Assembly (NCBI RefSeq): GCF_026262505.1
Contig: NC_067207.1
Location: forward strand, 9,082,082-9,146,081
Length of the DNA stretch: 64,000 nucleotides
Direction: 5' to 3'
From: Trichomonas vaginalis G3
Taxonomy: Eukaryota > Parabasalia > Trichomonadida > Trichomonadidae
Shown here: in pieces, positions 9,117 to 18,348 of the stretch
Position numbering within the stretch: the stretch's first letter is position 1
Layout: the number at the start of each line of letters is the position of its first letter
Position numbers and translations under genes: made by a program
Notes under the pieces: model-generated
Told to the model about the DNA's origin: nothing
Database searches by the model: none
The model's input: the letters and a program-made list of their open reading frames with translations, nothing else

Positions 9117-11735
9117 TTAATCCTTAAAAATCAAAGCAATTTCGGGAGCAAACTCCGTCATGAACTTGTAAATTGAAGTTTCCTTGTTTACATTCTGCAT
9201 CTTGAAAGTTTTTTCTTCACTCAAAGCACTTGAAAATGCACTCTTTCCTTCGAATCTCTTTCTGTACTCTTTAACTTTCTGGTTGTTGCAGTGTGCGATT
9301 GACAAAGCAGCTGCTGTATCAATCAAAAATTTCTCAATCTTTTCATCATCCAATTTAGTATTCTGTTCAAGAATGTCATTCTTTTCGTCATTTGTTTCTT
9401 GAGAGAACAAATTCCTTTCGAAAATCGTCAATTTTTCAATGATTTCGTCTTGAACTTCTTGAAGAACAATTCCATTGAGGAATGACAATTTCTTGAGTAA
9501 GAAAACAGCTTTTGTTGAAACTTCTGGTTTCGGATCTGTCAATGCCTTTAACGTAACATTCAACAAATTCTTTGCAAATTCATAATCATTTGCTTTATCA
9601 ATAATTGCTGCAAGTAATGAAACAGCTGTTGCTCTCATGTGCTGGCCAGCATCTGTCTTGATAACTGCTGTACCAACAGCTTGTTCAACAATATGATTTT
9701 GTTTAAATTCAGTGCAGGAAACAATTTTTTCGTAGTTATCGAAAATGACTTTTTCGCCATTTTCTGATTTATTGTTTTCTGCCAAAACAGAAAGAAGATG
9801 AACAGTTAACAATGGTTTGTCAGAATTGATATGTTCGATGACATTTTGGACAATCCGAGATGCTTTCTTTTCGTCTTTAATTCTTGGGAAATAAAGTGCC
9901 AAAGCGTGGAAAGTAATTTCAGATGGAAATTCAAAACATTTTTCTAAAATTACGTCAGAATGTTCATATAAATAAGAAATAGATTGTGAACAAGTTCTTG
10001 CGTTCTTTTCTCCACCATGGCAATCTTTGAAGTAAATAAATATCTCTTCCAAAACTTTGTTGTCAGCCTTTGATTCAGAAACATGTTCAACAAAAGATGC
10101 CAAAGCAGTAATTGTTGATTGAGATTTACTTTCATCTTTCGATTGTTCTAAAACCTTTCCTAATATAGAAGATGATTTTGAAGCGGCCAAACCAATAGAA
10201 TTAGAAGCAGCAATTGATTTCTCATTGTTTTGTGATGCCAAAGCAAACAAATGTTCAACAAGTTCAGGATTAGTTGAAATATGCCTTCTCATTGCATAAT
10301 TTCCAATAATTTTAATTGATAATAAATCATCTTTTTCGATGTATTTTTGTATATGTTTTGTGTTGAGAGACAAACCAACAACAGATGGAATATCATTTGA
10401 ATTTATCTTGATAAGATCACGGAAATAATGCTTGTGCTGAGCATTATAATAAAATTCACTCGCTGACTCCAAAAAGCTCTTGTTATTTGTCTTTGTAAGA
10501 CTTTCTTTAACAGCATTATGAATTAAATCATTCATCGAATCATCTTTGTATTTAAGAATTGTTTTAAGAGAAAGAGCTCTGATTTGTGCATCATTACTTG
10601 TGATTAATTCTATTGCTTGTGAACAGACTTTGCTTGTTTCGAATCCTTCCATCTTTCCGCAATAATTAAATGCAAACAAACCTCTTAAAATTACTCCAGA
10701 ATCAGTCTTTTGTTTTATACAATTAATAATGAATTCTGAAATTTCTTTTGTATATTTTTGTAATAATTCTGGTTTTGATGATGCGATTAATGCAATTGCT
10801 GCACTTAATTTAAGCATAACAAATGCATTTCCAAGAGATTTAATAAACAAATCAATAATTTCCTTTGTAACATTTGCATCTGGATAAAGAACAACAAAAA
10901 TAGACAAAGAATTAATTGAATTAACAAAAATGTCTTTTGTTTCTGATTTTGATAAAAAGAACTCAGCAATGTTTGATAAGTCATCACAATATGATGGCTT
11001 CATTATAAGAATGGATTCAAACATAGAAATAATAGGAAGAATACTGTAGTTCTTGAAATCAGCGGCATTTTCAACAAAAACAGAAATTGCAGAAATAATT
11101 TCTTCAGAAATAATTCTTTGTGAAATAGAAATGATTAAATTGCAAACTTGGCTTGAGCTTTCATCATCAAAGTGTTGAAGAGCGTTATCAAGGAGCTTCA
11201 AAGCGAAATCTTGGTCAAATTCGGAAATAAATGGAATAATTTGAGAAGAAATCTCAACAATGTTGGAGAAATGGCTTGTTGAAATTGCGAAACGAATCGA
11301 ACTCAACATATTCTCATGAATTGTTGGGATTTTATCAATAAACTCTTTTGGAATTTTAATTCCGGAATGAATTAAGACTTCTGTCTGGTATAACAGCTTG
11401 AATGCTTCGACTTGGACAGAAGGATCAATATCAAGGATGTTGTTTTCGATAACATCCGGTGATCCACTGATATAAGATATATAAACTAAATTATCTTGAG
11501 CGAGAAGTGCTTCTAATAACTCCAAACCAGCGGCACGGAGTTTAGAACCCTTATTAGATGTGGATTGGTTCGCTCCTGGATCTACAGCGGCAACTTCAAT
11601 TTCGGCATCTCCGAAAATGTCTTCGTCGTCATAATCTTCTTCATCACTGCCTTCTACTTCATCAACATAGATCTTTTCGTATAAAACGGAAGCGAAATTG
11701 ATGGCAAATTCATATAATTTTTCTTCATATTTCTT
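9117..11735 (-). CDS. CAND1-like HEAT-repeat protein, 5' truncated
   Basis: The frame is open for 872 codons from 11735 but has no ATG in its first 115 or so codons, so the start is missing. It opens with an acidic linker (EGSDEEDYDDEDIFGD), then SKLRAAGLELLEALLAQ, followed by HEAT-like helical pairs to the end. An acidic linker followed by an R-A-A-x(2)-L-L helix about 300 residues in is how CAND1, the cullin exchange factor, is built (about 1230 residues in animals). What remains would match its last two thirds. The missing N-terminal third would hold the cullin/RBX1-binding HEATs. Exactly at the 5' limit (11732-11735) the sequence turns into a Myb gene fragment in another frame. So this is a truncated gene, a recombination product or an assembly join. 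The CAND1 assignment is by architecture; other HEAT proteins are possible. Confidence 0.6.
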   Translation of the reverse strand, partial: KKYEEKLYEFAINFASVLYEKIYVDEVEGSDEEDYDDEDIFGDAEIEVAAVDPGANQSTSNKGSKLRAAGLELLEALLAQDNLVYISYISGSPDVIENNILDIDPSVQVEAFKLLYQTEVLIHSGIKIPKEFIDKIPTIHENMLSSIRFAISTSHFSNIVEISSQIIPFISEFDQDFALKLLDNALQHFDDESSSQVCNLIISISQRIISEEIISAISVFVENAADFKNYSILPIISMFESILIMKPSYCDDLSNIAEFFLSKSETKDIFVNSINSLSIFVVLYPDANVTKEIIDLFIKSLGNAFVMLKLSAAIALIASSKPELLQKYTKEISEFIINCIKQKTDSGVILRGLFAFNYCGKMEGFETSKVCSQAIELITSNDAQIRALSLKTILKYKDDSMNDLIHNAVKESLTKTNNKSFLESASEFYYNAQHKHYFRDLIKINSNDIPSVVGLSLNTKHIQKYIEKDDLLSIKIIGNYAMRRHISTNPELVEHLFALASQNNEKSIAASNSIGLAASKSSSILGKVLEQSKDESKSQSTITALASFVEHVSESKADNKVLEEIFIYFKDCHGGEKNARTCSQSISYLYEHSDVILEKCFEFPSEITFHALALYFPRIKDEKKASRIVQNVIEHINSDKPLLTVHLLSVLAENNKSENGEKVIFDNYEKIVSCTEFKQNHIVEQAVGTAVIKTDAGQHMRATAVSLLAAIIDKANDYEFAKNLLNVTLKALTDPKPEVSTKAVFLLKKLSFLNGIVLQEVQDEIIEKLTIFERNLFSQETNDEKNDILEQNTKLDDEKIEKFLIDTAAALSIAHCNNQKVKEYRKRFEGKSAFSSALSEEKTFKMQNVNKETSIYKFMTEFAPEIALIFKD

Positions 11736-11875
11736 TCACGACATTGCCTTGCTGTCCTTGTTTGCATCATTTTAGAAACAAAATCCCAATCATACGTTCT
11801 ATAGGTCAGAACAATATTCATTAGCCGTTGATCTTCAATTCTTGAGAATCGCACTTTAGGAACACTCCTCTTCAT
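11732..11875 (-). pseudogene. Truncated Myb DNA-binding gene (first repeat only)
   Basis: ATG at 11875 starts MKRSVPKVRFSRIEDQRLMN, continues through DWDFVSKMMQTR and ends TARQCRER. This is one almost complete Myb repeat and parallels KFTPEEDKKLCSLIRQYG...RNPRQCRER of the intact Myb protein at 51857-52339. The homology breaks off after CRER (11732), where an intact gene would continue with WNNYLNP. From that base the sequence belongs to the HEAT gene, in a different frame. One tryptophan of the repeat remains (DWDF), while others are replaced, so it was already diverged. Not functional as a two-repeat factor. Confidence 0.7.
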
Positions 11876-12813
11876 GCACAGAGATTTTGAAAACAATATC
11901 CAAATGAAACTGAATCATTCCGCCAATAATTTTCTTCACAATTTAAGAGAGCTTATTAAATTGAGGATGGTTTTGAATTCATTTTCAAATTTCAATGAAC
12001 GCTATCACTTTTCCTTCTTTAGATTTTAAGAAAAAACGACATTAATTTATACTTATAATACATTTGAAAAATTTTTATGGCAACTAATTAAATAATTTAA
12101 TTGAAAATTCTGAAGTGTAAACAATAAAGTTGTTTTTGACTGCAACACTACCAATAGTTGCATGAAATACAAGTGAAATGCAGTTTTCTTCATGAATTAG
12201 GAAAAAGTATTAATTTATGATTTTGAAAATTATTATTAAAAATCATCAAGCAAATCAATGACTAACCGCATCAGTTTCATACCAAAAGCTTTTAATGTTA
12301 TTCGAAGATAAATACACTTGCGGCTCCAAATCAAAATTAAAATCTAGAAATGTAGACAAATTAACGAAAAGGGACAACCTATCTTGATTTTATAGGAGTA
12401 TTGAAGAAAATGATATATATCCAATCATTTTTAAAATCGCGATTAATATTTTATTTCATATTTAACATTATCTGTGATTAAAATACTAATTGCTTGAGTT
12501 TATACAACTATAGTAATAACACCACAAACTTCATTATTTATGATTTAACTATTTTTAATACGAAATAGGATTCAATTTCCAATTTTCTTGAATTATATTA
12601 AGAAACTAAATGGATTTGGTGTGATACAAAAATCTAACTATTAATGAATAATTTGAATAATATTTTCAAATTTCATAAATAAAATAGTTTCAACTATTTT
12701 AAATATAAGCCTTTGACTGTTAGTATTAAAATATCAAGCAAGATGTTTTAAATTAAGATAGATGAAAGTTATTTATTTACTCTATTAAAAAGAAATCTGG
12801 GAAGGAAAAAAAA
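11876..12813. other. Intergenic, 0.9 kb
   Basis: AT-rich, with no gene, RNA or repeat recognised. Confidence 0.6.
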
Positions 12814-14229
12814 TCATATTTCGGTATAGCCTTCCTTCTTGGATTTGACGACTATTTCTGAAAAGGGTTTCAATAGTAATCCAATTCCTAAGACACATCC
12901 AATTGCATAGGAAATGGGATAAACAATCATTATTCTTGGAGCATTATGCTTATTTGTTACATAAAGAACATACATGAATATGATAACAATAAAAAAGTTT
13001 GATATAAACGAAATTATCATGGCTCGAATTCCATTTTGCTGAGACTGTAAAATAGATTGAAATGTCAACCTAGTGAAAAGAATAATTGTGCAATAGTTTC
13101 CTTTCATCAGCATACCGTTTGCATAGTAAAAGTATCTATTTCCTGATCCAAATAAACTCGATATTTGAGTTGGAATTGCAAAGCACAACACTGTTGTGAT
13201 TGTACACCAAATCAAAGAAATTGAGTTCAAATGGATTGTCAGATCAATATATCTCTTGTAAAGCTTTGCAGCATATGCATATGAAGCAGGTGGAAGATAA
13301 CCTGAACATAATGTTATGATGATGCAGTTTGTGAATGCATTGAATCTGCATAAAACATTGAAACCAGCCATAGCATACTCGTATTCATCTTGTGTTGAAA
13401 CAGAGTCACCTATTAGCTTTCTCACAACTATACCTGGAATGTTCATGAAGATCTGAAGCATGAGCTGTGAACTTCCGACACACAGAGCCTGATATGTGTG
13501 CTTTGAGAACGGTTTTAACAGTCCAGAGACTTTAGGTTTCACGTTGAAAACGCCACAGAAGTATAAAATCATTAAAGTTATTCCGGGAACTCCATCACAT
13601 ATAATTGTGCTTATTGAAGGACCTTTCATTCCAAGTTTAAAGTAACCGAGGAACAATGGATTAAGAAGTCCCATATCTATTCCCATTGAAACTAAATCAA
13701 TGATTCCGACCAATAAAGTTCTACCTTCTGCCTGCAAGAAACCACAGCATCCGAGGAATAAACATGTAAATGTATTACCTACGCACTGAGGTAGAATGTA
13801 TTCGTATGCATTATTCATCACAACGTCACTTGCTCCATACCATTTTGAGCATGGTTTGTTGATTGGTAATAAAATTGCTGGGACAATAGCGCCGCAGATT
13901 AAGGAAACTCGAATAATATCGCATATAACTTGTTCTGCTTCCTGATATTCGTTTTTACCAAATAAAGCACTGATTTGTGTACTTGCTGCACAAAGTAAGA
14001 ATAAACCAAAACCTCTCGCAATGTATTCCCATGCAATATCTGTAGCAACAGCTGATGTTCCAGTTTCTCCAATGTATTTTGATATCCAAATTGAATTAAT
14101 GATTCCATAAAGTGCACTAGTTATTTGGGAAGCTAATGGGCCAATCATTAATTTAAGAATGGTAATAAGTGGCGTATCACCAGCTAGTCTTTTTATTTCG
14201 TCATGCTCTACTTTCTTCTCTCCGATCAT
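12814..14229 (-). CDS. MATE-family multidrug/metabolite exporter
   Basis: 471 residues, the usual MATE length, with about 12 hydrophobic segments in two similar halves. The N-terminus lies before a first helix with GPLASQITSALYGIINSIWI, the typical MatE entry (I-x-x-P-x...Q, then a helix leading to a short I-G loop). Further marks are GCCGFLQAEGRT between the sixth and seventh helices of the pattern, and FQSILQSQQNG-IRAM in the second half. The family exports cationic compounds or organic acids by H+ or Na+ antiport; substrate and membrane are unknown here. ATG 14229 is the start, and an initiator-like TCATTGAA lies about 26 nt upstream. The next two genes on the same strand are also transport or salvage genes but are far apart, so each has its own promoter. 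Confidence 0.9.
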   Translation of the reverse strand: MIGEKKVEHDEIKRLAGDTPLITILKLMIGPLASQITSALYGIINSIWISKYIGETGTSAVATDIAWEYIARGFGLFLLCAASTQISALFGKNEYQEAEQVICDIIRVSLICGAIVPAILLPINKPCSKWYGASDVVMNNAYEYILPQCVGNTFTCLFLGCCGFLQAEGRTLLVGIIDLVSMGIDMGLLNPLFLGYFKLGMKGPSISTIICDGVPGITLMILYFCGVFNVKPKVSGLLKPFSKHTYQALCVGSSQLMLQIFMNIPGIVVRKLIGDSVSTQDEYEYAMAGFNVLCRFNAFTNCIIITLCSGYLPPASYAYAAKLYKRYIDLTIHLNSISLIWCTITTVLCFAIPTQISSLFGSGNRYFYYANGMLMKGNYCTIILFTRLTFQSILQSQQNGIRAMIISFISNFFIVIIFMYVLYVTNKHNAPRIMIVYPISYAIGCVLGIGLLLKPFSEIVVKSKKEGYTEI

Positions 14230-15423
14230 TATAAAATGTTTAAAAAGCTTTCAATGAGATTTCTCAAAATTCAATTTCATCAGAAATGTAAAATCATTTT
14301 GGGAACTTTTTTTAAATCCCTAAATATTGATTTAAGTTTTATATTTTACAAATAATGAAGGTTTGATTGACTATTGTAAATACAATATAACCGTAAACAT
14401 CAAAGAAATTTTGATATTGAAACTATCATCCCAGAATTTTCAAGTGTTTACGATATTGAAAAGATTATTACTTTTCTTGCCAATGAGGGCTTAAGAGCAA
14501 ACAGTACTCTATGAGATTATATTATATGAATTTCCTAAATTGAGAGCATAAATAGTTTGTCAAAATAATTTTTCCCAATTTTTTTTTCCATGATTGGGTT
14601 ATTATATAATAAAACTCATATTAGCGATAGTTTGAATTGTTTAACCGAATTTAACTTAAACATGCATTTCTGAAATATCCTATCTTGATTGTCTTTATAG
14701 TATAGAATTTTCAAATTGTTTGATAAACTATTCAATTCCGAATGCGGTTCTTCATATTTAAATCAAAAGCAATTTTAGCACATATGACCTGCAATTTTTA
14801 TTGTAATTTCAACAATTAATCAATTTCTCACAAATTCAATGGAGTAAAAAAATAATATGATAAATCAATCACGGATATTTATGCAATCAAAGAAAGCTGC
14901 CTGAAAAATTAATACAGGAAGATGTGCAATCTGTTTTCATTAAAGATATTCAACTTTCTATAAATATTTTCATAATTGATTCATTCAAACTATCCGCAAA
15001 ATGATTATATATCATCAACTGTTGATGTGTAAATGCGGATTCCTTAACATATTGAATACATTTCATATAATTTCCAAATTTCGTAAATTTTTCAATTCGG
15101 ACTTACAAAATTGTTTGAATCTGGCAACTCTTACAAAATCTTTGTAGTGTTTTATTTGATTTTAATAGTTTTGTAAATAATTTTTTATGAAATATATTTA
15201 ATTATTTTTTCGGCCACCAAATTTATTAATTTGCCTTATCGAATATAAATAAAGAAACACACATACTTAATTTTCTCAAAAAATATAATTTTGCATGGAT
15301 ATTCGAAAATTTGATATTAGAATAACATATCAACACCAAAGCCGTTTTAAAAATAATTGCTAAGATATAGAATGACTGTTTGAGTCTTTATTTTTTCGTT
15401 TATTTAAATTATATGATGAAGCA
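14230..15423. other. Intergenic, 1.2 kb
   Basis: AT-rich, with no gene or repeat recognised. A plus-strand open stretch at 15380-15787 is a shadow of the carrier gene. Confidence 0.6.
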
Positions 15424-16422
15424 TTATTCAACATACAAATGCAAACCATCAAGAATAGCAAACCATACAATGATTGTCGGAACACATAAAATTGTTGTCC
15501 AAAGAATCATTGTCGAAGCACATCCTTCTCCCAAATGGTTTGTACTTGTAATTGCAAATGATGCAACAGCTGTTGGTTGTGCACCAATTATGATGCATTG
15601 TCTCGATGTTCTTGCACTCATTCCAAGGGCTTTGCACCATAGGCCTGCAAGAGCCGGACCAATGAAACATCTTGTAATCATGCAAAAGATGAATTGCCGC
15701 CAGTCACAAGAGATTAGAGAGTTTTGGGCCAAGAAGATCCCTACTCCAACAAGTGCAAGAGCAAAAACCATATCGCCAGCAAACTGAAGGTATCTGTCAA
15801 TAAAGATAGGATAAGGAATCTTGCAGGCGGAGTAGATAATTTCCACGACATTTCCAATGAGAATTGGGGACTTTATAACTCCTAAAAGAACATTTCCAAT
15901 AATTGAAAAGGAGAATTTCTCTGGTGGAAGTCCATTTGCTCTGCGCTTTTTATTATTTTCAATTGCATTATAAATTCCAACAAGAAATAGAAATATTGGT
16001 GATGATATGAGATCATTTGCAATCATCATCATATTTACAAGAACACTTTCTTTTGGAGGCCATAATGCATTGAAAACAGGCGTGCCTGAGATAATGTAGT
16101 TAATATAAGTTGTTGGAAATACCGTACTTAAGTATGTTCCAAATCTGTTCTTGAATGGATATAACATAATTAATGCAACTGCAATATATGTTGATATACT
16201 CATCAATGCAGCTATTCCAAATGATTTGAAGTCTAATTCATCAAGCTTTCTTGGTACAATTCCTCGAATAATAAGCTGCATGAAGCCAGCATAAAAATAT
16301 AATCTTGTTAAGCTTGCACTTTCTTTTGGTGAAACAATTTTCATTTTTGCAAGAATATATCCCACCAATATGATGAGCAACATCGCTACACCTACTTGTA
16401 TTACATTAACATAGTTTGTCAT
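15424..16422 (-). CDS. AEC (auxin efflux carrier) family membrane transporter
   Basis: 332 residues, starting at ATG 16422 with a core initiator 12 nt upstream. About ten membrane segments arranged 5+5: the first is VGVAMLLIILVGYILAKM, followed by the short cytoplasmic K-I-V-S-P-K-E-S-A-S-L-T-R-L-Y-F-Y loop that is characteristic of AEC carriers. The second half starts FSIIGNVLLGVIKSPILIG, with a break at the Pro, and ends in SFAITSTNHLGEGCASTMI, which resembles the family's last crossed helices. The family moves small organic anions or auxin-like weak acids down or against H+ gradients. In protists substrates are unknown. Location is likely plasma membrane or a vacuole (inference). Confidence 0.85.
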   Translation of the reverse strand: MTNYVNVIQVGVAMLLIILVGYILAKMKIVSPKESASLTRLYFYAGFMQLIIRGIVPRKLDELDFKSFGIAALMSISTYIAVALIMLYPFKNRFGTYLSTVFPTTYINYIISGTPVFNALWPPKESVLVNMMMIANDLISSPIFLFLVGIYNAIENNKKRRANGLPPEKFSFSIIGNVLLGVIKSPILIGNVVEIIYSACKIPYPIFIDRYLQFAGDMVFALALVGVGIFLAQNSLISCDWRQFIFCMITRCFIGPALAGLWCKALGMSARTSRQCIIIGAQPTAVASFAITSTNHLGEGCASTMILWTTILCVPTIIVWFAILDGLHLYVE

Positions 16423-16429
16423 GCCAATA

Positions 16430-16437
16430 TAAAGTGA
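16430..16437 (-). promoter_or_regulatory. Initiator TCACTTTA of the AEC gene
   Basis: TCA+1CT core with A+1 at 16435, giving a leader of 12 nt to ATG 16422. Confidence 0.5.
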
Positions 16438-16907
16438 AAAAAGATTTGATCTCGATTAGATTAAGAAGAATTCGTGTCTAGCTCACAAAAATTGAGATAT
16501 TTACAAGCCAAAAATGCACAATCGGATATTGAATAAAATATTAAATATTTTTGCTTTTGTTGTTAATAGTATGATTCTTGTTTTATGCAAAGCGCAGTTG
16601 AATGCATTTCAAAATTTGAATTGTAATTGTCTCTCCAAGTCAAATTTTGAATAACCCTTTGAATTACAAGGAGTCAGAACTATCACGGGATGATAATAAG
16701 CGATAGACATCTATATATTTCATATTATTAAAGGGCAGATATGACCATTATAGGGATAAATTACATTCAAATTATTTGAGAACTTCTCAATCATAAAATC
16801 AACAGTTAAAAATAAAATTTTAAGTTATTCTAAATACAAATATCTATTCTACCAAATAAACATTAGTTTGCAAATATAACAAGAGTTTACTCAAATTAAA
16901 TTATTAT
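16438..16907. other. Intergenic, 0.5 kb
   Basis: AT-rich, upstream of one gene and downstream of the next. No feature beyond the initiator listed. Confidence 0.6.
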
Positions 16908-17858
16908 TTAATGATCAGCCATAAGGTTGTCAAGTGTTTGGAGATACATTTCGTGGTCAATTTCCATGGCATAGCGAATTCCATTTGGATCTGGAACGGC
17001 ATCGGTCATTCCGATTTGTTCTCCGTGAAGAACAACGTTTACCTTGAAACGCTCCCACTTCTTTACTCCTTTGTCAGCATAGCACATGCAGAATGCAGCA
17101 ACTGGATCTGCTGTTGCAATTGTGCCGTCATTTACTGTCTTTGCACAGAATTTTATCATCGTTGCCCATGTATGATGCATCCACTTAGCGATTGTTGTAT
17201 CTTCTCTTCCTGTGAGTCTTGTAACTTCGTTTGGCTTAAGTCTGTTCATTTGTGTCAATGTCCAACTCGAAATTGTAATTTTAGAGTTGTCGTAATCGCG
17301 GAAAATTGCTTGGGCGGCTTCTGGATCAGCGCGGATGTTGAACTCAGCCCATTTTGTGCAGTTTCCAACATGGTCGGATGTTCCTCCCATAACCCAAATC
17401 TCTTTGAGCTTGTTCATTGCTACTGGATTCATTCTGAATGCAATGGCAATGTTAGTAAGCGGTCCTAGCGTTAATAATGTGAGATCTGGAATTGTATTTG
17501 CTGCATTTATGAGAGCGTTAACAGCGTGCTCTGTTTGAACTGTATCATTCAAATCATAATCAAATACACTGTCATCAATGTCGCCAAGACCATCCTTTCC
17601 GTGAATTGTTGGCGCATGCATTTGTTTAACGACCAAAGCATCAGCGCAGCCGGCATAGACAGGAATCTTTTCAGCTCCGTGACCCCAAACTTTTAATGTT
17701 CTATTAACGTTGTGAACGACATTTGCAAGAGATGCGTTTCCTCCAAGGCAAGAAATGCCAACAACTTCGTAATCTGGGCATGCAAGGCAGATCAAAATTG
17801 CGGTTGAGTCATCAATTCCGCAATCTGTATCGATCCAAAGCTTTTTTGGTGTGGACAT
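16908..17858 (-). CDS. Inosine-uridine-preferring nucleoside hydrolase
   Basis: 316 residues, the family's normal length. It cleaves the N-glycosidic bond of ribonucleosides to base and ribose, which feeds base salvage in parasites that cannot make purines. The calcium-binding active-site loop is intact: residues 10-18 DTDCGIDDS match the family D-x-D-x-G-x-D-D. Other marks are the LTLGPLTNIA strand, the GGTSDHVGNCTKWAEFNIRADPEAA segment (substrate- and Ca-binding N and E-x-N), and TADPVAAFC near the end, matching the conserved late D-x-x-A. No signal peptide, so probably cytosolic. Start at ATG 17858, 10 nt after a perfect initiator. Trichomonads are purine auxotrophs, which fits the role. 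Confidence 0.95.
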   Translation of the reverse strand: MSTPKKLWIDTDCGIDDSTAILICLACPDYEVVGISCLGGNASLANVVHNVNRTLKVWGHGAEKIPVYAGCADALVVKQMHAPTIHGKDGLGDIDDSVFDYDLNDTVQTEHAVNALINAANTIPDLTLLTLGPLTNIAIAFRMNPVAMNKLKEIWVMGGTSDHVGNCTKWAEFNIRADPEAAQAIFRDYDNSKITISSWTLTQMNRLKPNEVTRLTGREDTTIAKWMHHTWATMIKFCAKTVNDGTIATADPVAAFCMCYADKGVKKWERFKVNVVLHGEQIGMTDAVPDPNGIRYAMEIDHEMYLQTLDNLMADH

Positions 17859-17862
17859 CGAA

Positions 17863-17870
17863 AAAAATGA
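17863..17870 (-). promoter_or_regulatory. Initiator TCATTTTT of the nucleoside hydrolase gene
   Basis: A perfect TCAYTWYT match with A+1 at 17868, giving a leader of about 10 nt. Confidence 0.6.
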
Positions 17871-18348
17871 ATTGATTTTTTCATCGTTTTTTATTCATTT
17901 CATTTTTAGTTACCTTTGATTGCGGATTCATTTTATTAATAATTTTTGTAAGCGGATTTGAAATTTAACAGTTTACACGCACTCAATTTTTAATCAGAGA
18001 AAATTTCATAAATTGATTTCTTCATCTATTGTTAGTATGTTTAATTAAAAATGTAAACGATGTAAACAATTACGGGCGGAAAATAATAATTTCACTTGTG
18101 ATCAACATTTACAAATCATTATTTAATCTTCTCAGAAGGGGATGTGAAAAGTATATGATCTATTATAGAGTTCATATAGAAATTTCCATATAAAACAGTA
18201 ATTTTATGATGCATTTTAAATCAAAGATAGCATATTTGCAGAATATCCTATCACGAAGGTTAGGAATCACATTAGTATGTTATTTATAATTAAATGCATG
18301 CCAGTTCAAGTAAAATAATAATATACATCTATAAATAAACATTTAATT
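17871..18348. other. Intergenic, 0.5 kb
   Basis: AT-rich, with nothing recognised. Confidence 0.6.
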
